From Camarhynchus parvulus (taxonomy: Eukaryota; Chordata; Aves; Passeriformes; Thraupidae): 64,000 bases of DNA. Location: assembly GCF_901933205.1 (NCBI RefSeq), contig NC_044573.1, positions 61,805,993 to 61,869,992 of the forward strand. Direction: 5' to 3'. Within the stretch, counting starts at the first letter, position 1. Each line of letters opens with the position of its first letter. Shown here piece after piece: positions 39,895 to 49,700 of this stretch. A program made the translations under genes and the position numbers. The notes beneath the pieces were generated by a model. It made no database searches. It had not been told where the DNA came from and saw only the letters and a list, made by a program, of their open reading frames with translations.

Positions 39895-40352
39895 ACTCAG
39901 TGTATCTTATGCAGACATGAACTCACTCAAGCTGGACTCTGAAGTGAACACCAGACTTATGGCTGTGTTTTTTGACAATAAGCCCAAGCTAAGAAAAACA
40001 CCTTTGTGTAGGACAAATAGAGCCACATGGGTTCCTGTTGGCTGTAGCACAAAGCCAAGGCCCTGTCTGCTCAGCGCTTGACATAAGCAAGTTTGTTTCA
40101 TCTGGACTATGTAGTAAAAACATTCCCTAGGAAGCTTCAGATCTGTGTGAATCACTTGTCTTCTGGTAAGGGAGCCTCAACAGATATTTTGAAGTTTTTT
40201 ATCCCACTATATGAATCTGAAAACAATTTTTAAAACTGAAAAACAGAAAACATAAGGAAATGTGAAATTTCCAGTAATGATGTTGTGTTTTGGCAATATT
40301 TTCTTGTTCTTTGTGAGATTTTTCCCTAATATACAGTTGTTCTCATTTCTAG

Positions 40353-40412
40353 TAACTCAAAAAGATGCACCTGAAAGACATGAAAAAACTGAAAAGAAAC
40401 CTCCTCCCAAAG
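40353..40412 (+). CDS. TRDN: TRDN exon 9: 60-nt KEKE exon
   Basis: The exon is 60 nt (20 residues), phase 1-1, with acceptor ctcatttctag and donor AAAG|GTATTT. The peptide begins VTQKDAPERHEKTEKK and ends PPPK. It is the fourth member of the 60-nt series. Its Pro-rich end resembles exon 6 (EPPK), while VT at the start resembles exon 7. Confidence 0.93.
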
Positions 40413-41729
40413 GTATTTATTTATCTATACTACAGTTTTTAAGCTGAATTGACATTGAAATGCATAAACTCTATTTTATTCAAGCAGAGATTGTAAATGT
40501 GTGTGAGAAATCAGCTACATGAAACTAAAATGAAATTAATGTATAATCAGAATTAAAATGTTTGTAGAACATCCAGGGGTTAATTTTATGCTTGATCCCT
40601 TTCAAAATCTGTTGCAATCTCAAATTGAGAACAAAAGTATGAACCACCATTTCACTGAAAAACAAGTAAGCCTACCTGCAAGTGATCTGACATATATTTT
40701 CATTATAATTAGTTAAGGAAATTAATTCTCCATTAGCCAGCAATACCTGGTTTTGTCTGGGAATAGTAACACACTTATATAAATTTCCGAATTCTGGTTG
40801 GCAATAGTTAGATATTCTAGTTTACATATTGATAAAATCAGTTTAGTTATCTCAGTGATTTAACAGAAATAGTGGTCTAGAGCCTTACAGAAAACATAAA
40901 TTTGGTAGCATACAAGTTTTGCTTCCAGGATGGAGACATTTAGGTCTGTGAAGAAAATTGGAGTATGGACTTTGCACTAAGCAGGTCAATTTTAAACATA
41001 TCCAGTGGTAGTTTATACAGCTATTGGATTTTCCACTGGGGTGAACTAGAAACACACATACTGGGAGCATGCATGTCTCAGGTAAGAAAAAGTTGCTGAC
41101 ACACAAAAGCAGAAAGAATACTTTGAGTCTCACCAAGCTCTGTGTAGCTTCAGCTACTGATACTTAGAGTATCAATGGTAATTCTCCTTGGAAGCCTCCT
41201 CAGTCTGCTGAAGGGCATCTCATGAATTGGTCTCAGGCACTTACAGCCTTGAGAACTGGTGTAGAGTCAGACTCGAAAACCCAAAACTTCTTGGACTGAG
41301 GCCTAGAATCAATTCATGAAAGCAACCCTTAAAAATAACCACACACTTTTTTTCCAGCTTACAACAGAGTTTAACTCTGAAGTCTAAACTTGTACATATA
41401 GCACCTCTCATATTTGTTGGCTTAATGACCCATATCTTTCTCCTTAGTTTATACCATAAAAACTATCATATTAGAAACACTTAATATTATTTGGCATATT
41501 CTATCATATTTAGCATCAGCCAATCTCATGGTATAGCACTGAAGATAAAGCCTCTTTGGAGCTCATATTTCTGTTTAATTCTGCCTGGTTTGAGGGGATT
41601 ATATTTCATCAGATCTTACCAAGCTGTTATTAATGATCATTATTAATAGCACAATATAAAGTAAATGGCACTGAATGTTATGTTGGGGGCAGAGAATGAC
41701 ACTGAAAGCTTTTTCTTTATTGTCTGCAG
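40413..41729 (+). other. TRDN: TRDN intron 9
   Basis: About 1.3 kb, AT-rich. No feature recognised apart from its splice sites (GTATTT, tattgtctgcag). Confidence 0.8.
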
Positions 41730-41924
41730 AGGAGAAGAAAGTAAAGAGCACTAAAGTGGAAGCAAAAGTTAAAAAGGAAGTGAAGGATGGAAAAGGAGAA
41801 GCAAAGACGGCAGAGAAGGTCAAGCAGTCAGAGACAAAAACAACAGAAACTGGGCTAATAAAGGCCAAAACGAAAGTTAAGGAGGAGAAAGCTCTTCAGA
41901 CTGTAACTAAATCGGACAAGAAAG
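41730..41924 (+). CDS. TRDN: TRDN exon 10: 65-residue Lys-rich luminal exon
   Basis: The exon is 195 nt, phase 1-1, with acceptor tgtctgcag and donor AAAG|GTAAAC. It reads EEKKVKSTKVEAKVKKEVKD, continues through GEAKTAEKVKQSETK and ends in TVTKSDKK. It corresponds to the human stretch containing EEKTKKEVKGGKQEKVKQ, directly before DQYAFCRY. It is strongly basic with no Cys, Trp or Phe, as expected for the extended luminal arm that contacts calsequestrin. In mammals the principal KEKE binding site falls in this general region (about residues 200-232). The donor can be read through to give an alternative tail (next entry). Confidence 0.94.
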
Positions 41925-41998
41925 GTAAACAAAATGAGGAGGAAACAGATGAAGATCCTAAAAATGTAGTAGGGAAGAAAGAGAGAGAATGGAGTTAA
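41925..41998 (+). CDS. TRDN: Read-through 3' extension of exon 10 (short, cardiac-like end)
   Basis: If the exon 10 donor is not used, the frame stays open for 24 codons, counting the one that spans the junction. These read GKQNEEETDEDPKNVVG then KKEREWS, ending at the TAA at 41996-41998. AATAAA follows at 42047-42052 and again at 42093-42098, so a complete short transcript could end here. As I recall, mammalian short cardiac triadin (CT1/Trisk 32) leaves the common sequence at about residue 264, just before DQYAFCRY. That is exactly this junction. The product would have about 310-320 residues. The tail sequence itself I cannot match to a known one; the isoform is inferred from position, frame and poly(A) signals. 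Confidence 0.55.
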
Positions 41999-42046
41999 AT
42001 CTGTCAAGGACCAAAGTGTACCCATGAAAAACAAAAGCGCAGTACA

Positions 42047-42098
42047 AATAAATTCCACGTGAACCTCCCACTGCTAGGACATGATTACAGAAAATAAA
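42047..42098 (+). promoter_or_regulatory. TRDN: Two candidate poly(A) signals after the exon 10 extension
   Basis: AATAAA hexamers lie at 42047-42052 and 42093-42098, 49 and 95 nt after the read-through stop. No strong GT-rich downstream element is obvious, only moderately T-rich sequence (42120-42160). Confidence 0.45.
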
Positions 42099-42566
42099 AT
42101 AAGTTTAATGTATATAATCAGAAGGTTCTAGAATTTTGTCATGGCTAAAATTTCATTTTAATTTAAATCCTTCCTTACCAAGGACCAATTTCTCTTCAGA
42201 TAGGTCTGAGACTGTGGATTTGTTCAGTAGCATCTAATGCAGTCGATTGCAAACAGAGTTATTTTTGAAAATTCAGACTTTCCAATAACATATTGGGAAT
42301 TTAGGTTTGTTTCTACATCTGCATATGTCCTCTGTAACCATAATGAAAGTAGCAACAGTGTAAAAGGAATGTAATAATTTATCTAACATCATATTGTACA
42401 AGGCAGTCAGGTTGTCAGGTATTGTACAACATAGTGACATACTTACCTGATACAAGTTGAAGTGAACAGCTTCCAAATTTCTTCCAAAAATGATAGAAAT
42501 GCTATTACTCTAGTGCAAGGAAGAAAACAAGTGATGAAACAAAGAATCAACGTGCATCGACACCAT

Positions 42567-42589
42567 ATAGTTAACAAGGTGTTAACTAT
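42567..42589. repeat. Perfect 9-bp inverted repeat
   Basis: The arms ATAGTTAAC and GTTAACTAT are separated by AAGGT, and imperfect pairing continues a few bases outward. It lies about 470 nt after the second AATAAA. Function unknown. Confidence 0.6.
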
Positions 42590-43334
42590 GTGCTCCACTT
42601 TGTCAGTGTAAACCTGGATTCTTCTACTCCCAGGTTGCACAGACTGCTTCCCTGATTTCCCTGTGGCATTTCTGTGGCACTGAGTACAATTTTGTATGAA
42701 TGAAGGCAGCACGACCTGGCTTTCTGTATGAAGTGCCTCACTGCAGCCACGGGATTATTCTGGCATTGAAAGAGGCAGCTCAGTGTTGCATAGAGCACCT
42801 ATCTGATCCTTTCAGCTGTTAACCACAGATAAATTGCTGTGCCTGAACATCAAAGAAGCTGTGCCTGCCTGGATATCTGAGTCTGCCTGATCAGATTCTC
42901 TCAGAATTTCATAACCATTGCTCTGGACCCCTTAGGAGTTGCCTAAATTATACTTTTCTAGAAAATTGAGAGAGTTTGAGACAGAGCCCACTTTCTGACA
43001 TACATAGTGTGCTGTACTAGTATTTTTTAACATTTATTTGTATACCAGTTAATTTTGTCCTTCACTTGAAATACTGGGACCTTTGAGGCGTGGAATCAAA
43101 GCAGCATCTATCACACCGATTGCTGTGACCAAGGACAAAGTTCAGCAAATTGTTCAGTTCACTTGGGAGGTGAAAATCTCTTTCAATTTTTTGTTTGCTC
43201 TGGCAGTTTCAGTGCACAGTGGGGTCTGCTCCATACTGTTCAGGATGAACCTCTCAAAAAGAAATGCTGTGCAAATGACAACAAAATATTTTAAGTAGGG
43301 ATCAAGGATTACAGAGACCAATAGAATAGTTGTG

Positions 43335-43395
43335 GTTTTTTGTTTGTTGGTTTTTTTTTTTTTTTTTGTTGTTGTTTTTTTTTTTTTTTTTTTTT
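43335..43395 (+). repeat. Poly(T)/TTG tract
   Basis: Long T runs broken by TTG units in intron 10. The Lys/Thr-rich minus-strand frame crossing it is an artefact. Confidence 0.9.
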
Positions 43396-46035
43396 GTGGG
43401 ATTCCCAGCAACTTTAGCTGATAAATATTAGCAAAATGATCCATCTTCATATCAAATATTAGCAGATCATTTTGCAAGTCTGCTTTAGTGTGACCCAGTG
43501 ACTGTGCATGGAATCCCAGCAGGAGAAAATGAGAATAAGCAGATGGAGGGGAGGAAGGAAGGAGTCTCTTCAACTGCCTTTATCACTGGAGACAGGGCTC
43601 CGCACATCTAGTGAAAGCTGCATTTCCTACTGTTGTGCTTCCTTTTCCCACCATGGATTCAGAACCCACCAAAAACCACTGCTGCCCAGCTGGGTGCTCT
43701 AAAAAAATCATCTTTATATTTCAGTCCCACTGTGACCCAAGGTGAACATAATCAATGTAGTTTTTCAGAGATTTAAAATCAATGCATTTTTTCAGAGATT
43801 TCCTGATCCTGCAATCTTTACTTGCTCAAGGGAGTAGCTCTGCCAGCTTATCTGAAACTGTAAAAAATACAGCAGTGATCACATAAGAGTTTTTGCATCA
43901 TTTCATACTGAAACTAAAATTTAAAAAGAGGTCATCTTCTGGGGTAAATCACATTGAGCCCAATGACAAAAACATCTATGAGTATTTTTATCATTAAGAA
44001 TCTAGTCCCAGATTCTGTTGTGATCTTTTAGTACTTATATGAATATTTGTGCCATCATTGCAGGGTTATAGGTGAAAACTAAAGTGTGAAATTCTCCTTT
44101 TAATAAGGAACTTTAAATTAAAATGGATTTTTAGCCATGAAGAGGCACTTGAAAAATCATATTCATTTAAAATTCCTTAGATTTCAATCTTTACCGATTG
44201 GTAGCATTCCTATGAACTTAAATAGGATGTTATAGTGCACCTTGCTATGCCATATGGAAGTTATATTTTTGTTATTGAGAGTTTTACATTCTGCCTTCAA
44301 TTTCTTTTATAAATCCCATTTTTTAAGTATAGTTACTAAAGATATAATATGAGGAGAAATTAATATAAAATCTTATTTCTCAGGTACAATCAAGATTAAG
44401 CCTTTTTTGAAAAGTTTATTCAAACTATATTTCCACAAAACAAAATAAACCCAGAAAAAAAGCCCCTATAACAACAACAAAAAATAGATAAACAAAATCA
44501 ACAACACAGTCTGGTTTATTTCTGGCCCATACTAATAAGTTTAAATAATAGATTATTTTAATATTAATGAAATCATTTGATTGTAGGCCTTAGGCTATGT
44601 CTATATCACAACTCAAACAGAACCAGCACAGGCTTGTGCTCTGCCCTGGGACTGTCCATGTAGTGTGCTGTCCCTTGCCATTGTTTTGCTCTGTATCCTC
44701 TTGCAGTCTTTTGTACAATGGCCCAGATGGTCCAGGAAATCTTCCCAACAGGCAGCAAGGATAGGGGTGGCTTGTTTTGGCAAAAGAGAACTAAGAGAAA
44801 CAGGGTTTTGCGCAAGAGCTGTGCCCTGCCATTTGCTTTCGGGGCTAAAGTTGGCATTGCTCCATTTTATTTATAAATACTCACTGACACCCTATTGCAA
44901 CTGTGTCAAAGTCAGTGCAAACACTTTGCTGGTTTCAGTAGCTTTAGGTGGGCTTAAGAAAACAGATCTGTATGTGTTTTCTCACACACACACTGTTTTG
45001 GGTTTTTTTTTTTAGAATTATCATATAGACTTAGGGCAGATACTGTAGCCTTAAGGAAGGAATGCAAAGTTGGAGTCAGCCAGAATGATAAATTTGAATT
45101 CCCAAACGTGAAAGTCAAAATTATTATGAATATTCATTAGAGGTTTTAAAGGCAATGTTTACAGCCACAGCCCTGAGTACACGCTGAAAGTTTTGCCCCA
45201 GGCTCTACAATCCTTACTAGTATGGCCCTTGCCATCTCACTAACATAAAACAGCTGGCTAGGCTTCTATCAACCAGAAAAAAATGTTTGGATATTTGTTG
45301 AGTTGGTAAACCTTTTCCTAATTTCTACATCTTCATGGGAAATAATGACTTGAAAGCAGCAGCTCTTCATCCAAGGACTGCTGTATCAGTCAACATAACA
45401 GAGCAGCAGTCACACAAATGCCTCAGCATCAAGTGATACTGATGTGGCAGTGACCTATGTATGAAAGTCAACGATGTAACGAGTGTCACATACTTGGGAA
45501 TTGCAGTTTGCATTAAAATGTAAGAGCAATGCCATTTTAAAAACTTTAATTATTCGAAAGACACATGATTTTATTTTGGAGTTGGCAATGGGGAAAGCAA
45601 GTGGCTTTGTGAGTAGGACAGAGATGCCACAGGAGGGGGAGAAAGGAAGAGATGTAACTTGTACAGTGTAGGAACTGTGCTACAAGAGTCTTGGACGCAG
45701 GGATGAATGTGCTTCACTCAAGGAAAACTGAGAACTGACTTAGCTAACAACACCTGGCATTTAGACATCAACATTAGCTTTCAAATCAAATGCCCATTAG
45801 AGCCTGCTGGGGCAACAAGATTTTTTTTCTGACCTGCTGAAGAATACAGCAATATTGAAATTCTATTGTGCTCAGTTAAAGCTGATAACTTTTCCTCACC
45901 ATTCCTAATGTTAGAAATTTTTATGAAGCTCTCCAGCTCTGCTTATGTATAGGAGAAATCACAATCAACATTTCTGGAATCAGCATTTTATTTAGATTCA
46001 GAAGCCCTAATTTCTGAATAGTGTAGTTTAAAAAA

Positions 46036-46069
46036 TGTGTGTATATATATATATATACACACACACACA
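46036..46069. repeat. (TG)n(TA)n(CA)n palindromic microsatellite
   Basis: TG x3, TA x8 and CA x6 in a row. Positions 46036-46063 form a perfect 28-bp palindrome able to extrude as a cruciform. Alternating purine/pyrimidine DNA of this kind is also Z-DNA prone. Confidence 0.9.
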
Positions 46070-46662
46070 AATTTAATATATACATGATTAGTGTTTGGAA
46101 AATGATTCTGTAGTGAAACACTAGGATTCTGTGGGAAATCTTGTTGCTATAGGAGCATGAGTACACAAAGTTCTCTTTATATGACCATTCACTAAATATA
46201 CATATTTATTATATGGGTAAAAAATATATTAACAAAATACATCAATACAAAACCATTTTTTAAAATTTGCTATCAGCCGTCTGTGAAATTGATCTTCATG
46301 GATGATGAAAAGTCTATGAGACCTGTGGCCAGGCAGCAGTTTGCACTGTGCTTGTGCATGGGGTTAGGATATGTGCCAAGTAAATCTGGCCCACCAAAAG
46401 AAGTGGTAGCTCTGGCCCAGCTCTGATGGAAGCTCTGCGCCTCTTGGCTAGAGGTTTTGAATTAGATCTGGGCAACAAATTGTCACTTTCTAAACATATG
46501 AACCACTTGGAAAAAAACCAGAAATATATAATAAGTAAGACCACCTATGAAAAGGCTACTGAGATGACTTTGCACTGCCAAACTTTATCTTCACTGTTAA
46601 ATACAAATGACATTCTAAATTCACTTTCTTCATTACTCTTCTTTTCCTTTTTGCTCTGTTAG

Positions 46663-46722
46663 ATCAATATGCATTCTGTCGCTATGTGATTGACATGTTT
46701 GCACAAGGGGATTTTTATCCAG
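46663..46722 (+). CDS. TRDN: TRDN exon 11: DQYAFCRY exon
   Basis: The exon is 60 nt (20 residues), phase 1-1, with acceptor gctctgttag and donor CCAG|GTACTT. It reads DQYAFCRYVIDMFAQGDFYP, nearly identical to mammalian DQYAFCRYMIDIF. It is the only aromatic/hydrophobic island in the charged luminal tail. It also carries the only cysteine of the luminal part in this window. In rabbit skeletal triadin I recall the equivalent Cys270 as one of two cysteines that form the disulfide-linked oligomers. Its presence marks the branch toward the long (skeletal-type) isoform; the short read-through form lacks it. Confidence 0.96.
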
Positions 46723-49700
46723 GTACTTTCCTATATCATTGAACTCTGCTCTAATATTCTGTTTCCCTGCAAGTTTTTGCTCCTTTATGTTCTATTAAAA
46801 GTGTGTTTTTTTATTATTGAAAGGTCTCACAAGAGCAACAAAGAGTGTGCAAATAGTTTTAATAAAGCATAAGAGCTAATGGCTGTTTTCTTAAAGCTTC
46901 TAATTTTCTGTCTACAATGCATGAATTAGAATCAAGGTTGTGTTAAAAGTAGAGTCAATGGAAAGCTGTAGAAATTGCTGAAATTTTCCATGCTTCTTTT
47001 GGCTGAGACGCAAGAGGAAGGAGCTTATTGTTAATAGCTTATTATTTGGTTTATTGGGTTTTTTTCTCCACAAATAGCAAGGCTTAACTCCAAAATGCTT
47101 CAAAAATAGAACTTCCATTGTTCCTAGTATATAAAATACCTTAGCTGATCCACCACTTCTGTGCTTTATCTTCTCTCTTCCCACATCTCCATGCTAATCT
47201 GTTCTAACACAGACACTTAATTCCTCACTGAAAAAGAAGATAGAGCTACTGATGATGAATGAGCATCATCTCATAATATTAAGTCAGTTGACCCTGACCT
47301 TATTTAATAAACACTCTTCCTGCTGAAGTCTAGACATACTGTAAAGAGACATAACCCTAGGAGTGAAAAGCAATAATATTCATGAAAAGAGTTAAGGAGA
47401 GAATATTTAAGGACACTCTAAACCTTACCAGCTTTGTTTGTTCAGTTATTTGCTCAACAAGCTCTCCACAGGTACACCTCTGAACTGGTTGTTGTTTTTC
47501 TTATCTCTACCTTGTGGCTTACATCCTCTCTTGACCTGCCCAGGCTCAGACAGAGTTGGGAAGTCCTAAGGACGTGGCTGAGAAAGAAAGACTCTCAAAA
47601 AGGAGAGAGGGAGGACACAGATTTTTGTAGAGAGAAAATAAACAAACTTGGGATTCAGTAGGGAGACAGCTCCATCAAAAGAGAGTAAAATACTGCATCT
47701 CCTCTAGGACTTCTAAAGACAAGCAGTTATAAACAGAGGGACTGCTTTAGGCTCAGAGGGGGAGAATGAATAGCTGAAACTTGCAGAGACACAGTCATGG
47801 TTTGAGTTAAAAATAACACCCTGTACCAGTGTGAATGACCTAGTTTCTGGATTTACACAACTGTACCATGAACAATTCACATAAGAAATACTTTCAGGGA
47901 GATCTTCATGATCTTTTTTACAGTTGTCCTGACATTTACAAGCAGCAGCAAAAAAGCCCTTTTTTCCCAGAAGGCTCCCTGTTTGACCCTCTCCTGAGGC
48001 AGAGCAAATGTGCTGTAGGAAGGGACAGTTTGGGTTTTTTCAGTTTTGACTTTTCCAGCTACAAGGAAACTGGGAAATCCATGAAGGGGAGCAGTGAAAT
48101 AGAGAATGAAGTCTGTAGTGACTTGAATTTCAGAAGATAAAAGACATGACTCTTCTCTTCCAGTGTTTGTGTCATTCCAGTGTGCTATGACAGACTTGTG
48201 GTAAGAAACCACAGGTTAAAGAGCTGAAAGACATTAAATGGACATAGGGTGATCAGATGGCCTTGCAAGTGAATGAAAAACTAGGGTGACAGGTTTAGGC
48301 TCCAAAAAGTAGAAATAAGTCTTAAAGTATCTTAAATAATCTAATTTTTAGGTGAAGTCGAGAAGGACTGCTCCTTAATATCTCCCAAAGTCCACCTGGG
48401 GCTCCACCTGTAAAGTGACTGCTTTTTGACCTCTCAAATCACTTGTTGAGCCCTGAAGTTAAATGCTGCAAATGGTTGTTGTGCTGAAGCCAAATGCCTT
48501 TTTGTGGGAGGGGAAAAAAAAAAGCATTGCCTTGAAAACCAGCTTTATTCAACCCACCAGCTGTGAAAGGCGATGCTGGAACATCCAGACTCCAGAAATA
48601 CTCAGTGCTTCTGAGAAGCAAAGTAGAGGTCAGGTATGATCAGCCTTGATTTATGGAAATCATTGAGAAGAGCGCCACCAAACAGTACTCGATTAGTTTG
48701 TTACTGTCTTTCTCAGGCAAAGTGCTCATTTTACACTGTCCTTTTGTGAACAGACGTATTACTGTAATTCATTTTACTGCATAGATAAATGTGGGGAAAA
48801 CACCCTTCATTAACCCTAATATCCAATTAGATTTACAATCTGGTATATTTTATCCTTTTATCTGTCTATATATTTTATGGTAAAGAACTTTGTCCAAACG
48901 AAGAGTTCTGAGTGCAAATCAGCTGAGGAATTAAATTACAGTCACCTTGACACTGCAATTCTTTCAAACAAGGAATAATTTCTATCAATCTCAACATTAC
49001 CATTTGTGAAGGAGAAAAAATTTTTGTCATAGAAAATTCCTTTGCACAGACATATTGGGATTTTCTGTGATTGATTGCATCAAACATGAATTTCTGATTC
49101 CTTAGGCAAAATTTACAATGTCATTTTTAGTAATATCATTCAGCATTTTTTTCTTACTAAGTATATTTGCAGTGTTTCTTTTATAAAAAAATCATATACA
49201 TTACTATAAGATTAGGGGTTTTTTATTTTTATATAAATATTAAGCAAGAATTTATAGAAAGTAGTTCACCTAATGTGGCATTTTATAGTGCTCAAACAAT
49301 TAACATTAAAATAAAACTCAGTTCCTTAGGCTTCATTAATAAATATACTTCTTAAAATATATCAAATAATGCATTTTGTCAGTCACATCAATCTGTTGGA
49401 GGTCAGTTAATGCTCTTATGTTGATTTTAACAAATGAAGCTGAAATAGTTTTCACCTGCTCAAAGTTTCATCATGACAATGCAGTCTCGGCTATAAAAAA
49501 TGAATGAAATGTACACAGGGAATTCAAGGAAGATATATAAGGAAGAATTTTTGCCAAGATGCTTCATGCAGCATTAGCTGGTTTTCTTATTTCACTGGTA
49601 GCATTTGTCCTTGATACTGACAAATTTCATGGATGCCCTCCTTTAATCCACAATAATTGTATCAATATCAAATAAATTCTATATATTTTAATTTTTATGA

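Larger units (their letters stand above)
37799..40352 (+). other. TRDN: TRDN intron 8
   Basis: About 2.6 kb. It contains a Lys/Glu-coding, exon-like segment in the wrong phase at 38762-38818 and a long TG microsatellite at 39846-39892. A GC-richer stretch at 39170-39420 holds nothing recognised. Confidence 0.8.
41999..46662 (+). other. TRDN: TRDN intron 10, beyond the read-through region
   Basis: About 4.7 kb. It holds a 23-nt hairpin at 42567-42589, a T-rich tract at 43335-43395 and a TG/TA/CA palindromic repeat at 46036-46069. The acceptor is ttttgctctgttag. Nothing else was recognised. Confidence 0.8.

Noticed and set aside
41675..41729. ATG in frame upstream of exon 10, making the exon look like an intact gene start
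   Set aside because: The codons before 41730 are the intron pyrimidine tract and acceptor. The exon begins after tctgcag in the phase of the rest of triadin.
43154..43573. 139-residue minus-strand open frame
   Set aside because: It runs through a poly(T) tract giving Lys/Thr repeats; the rest has no recognisable domain.
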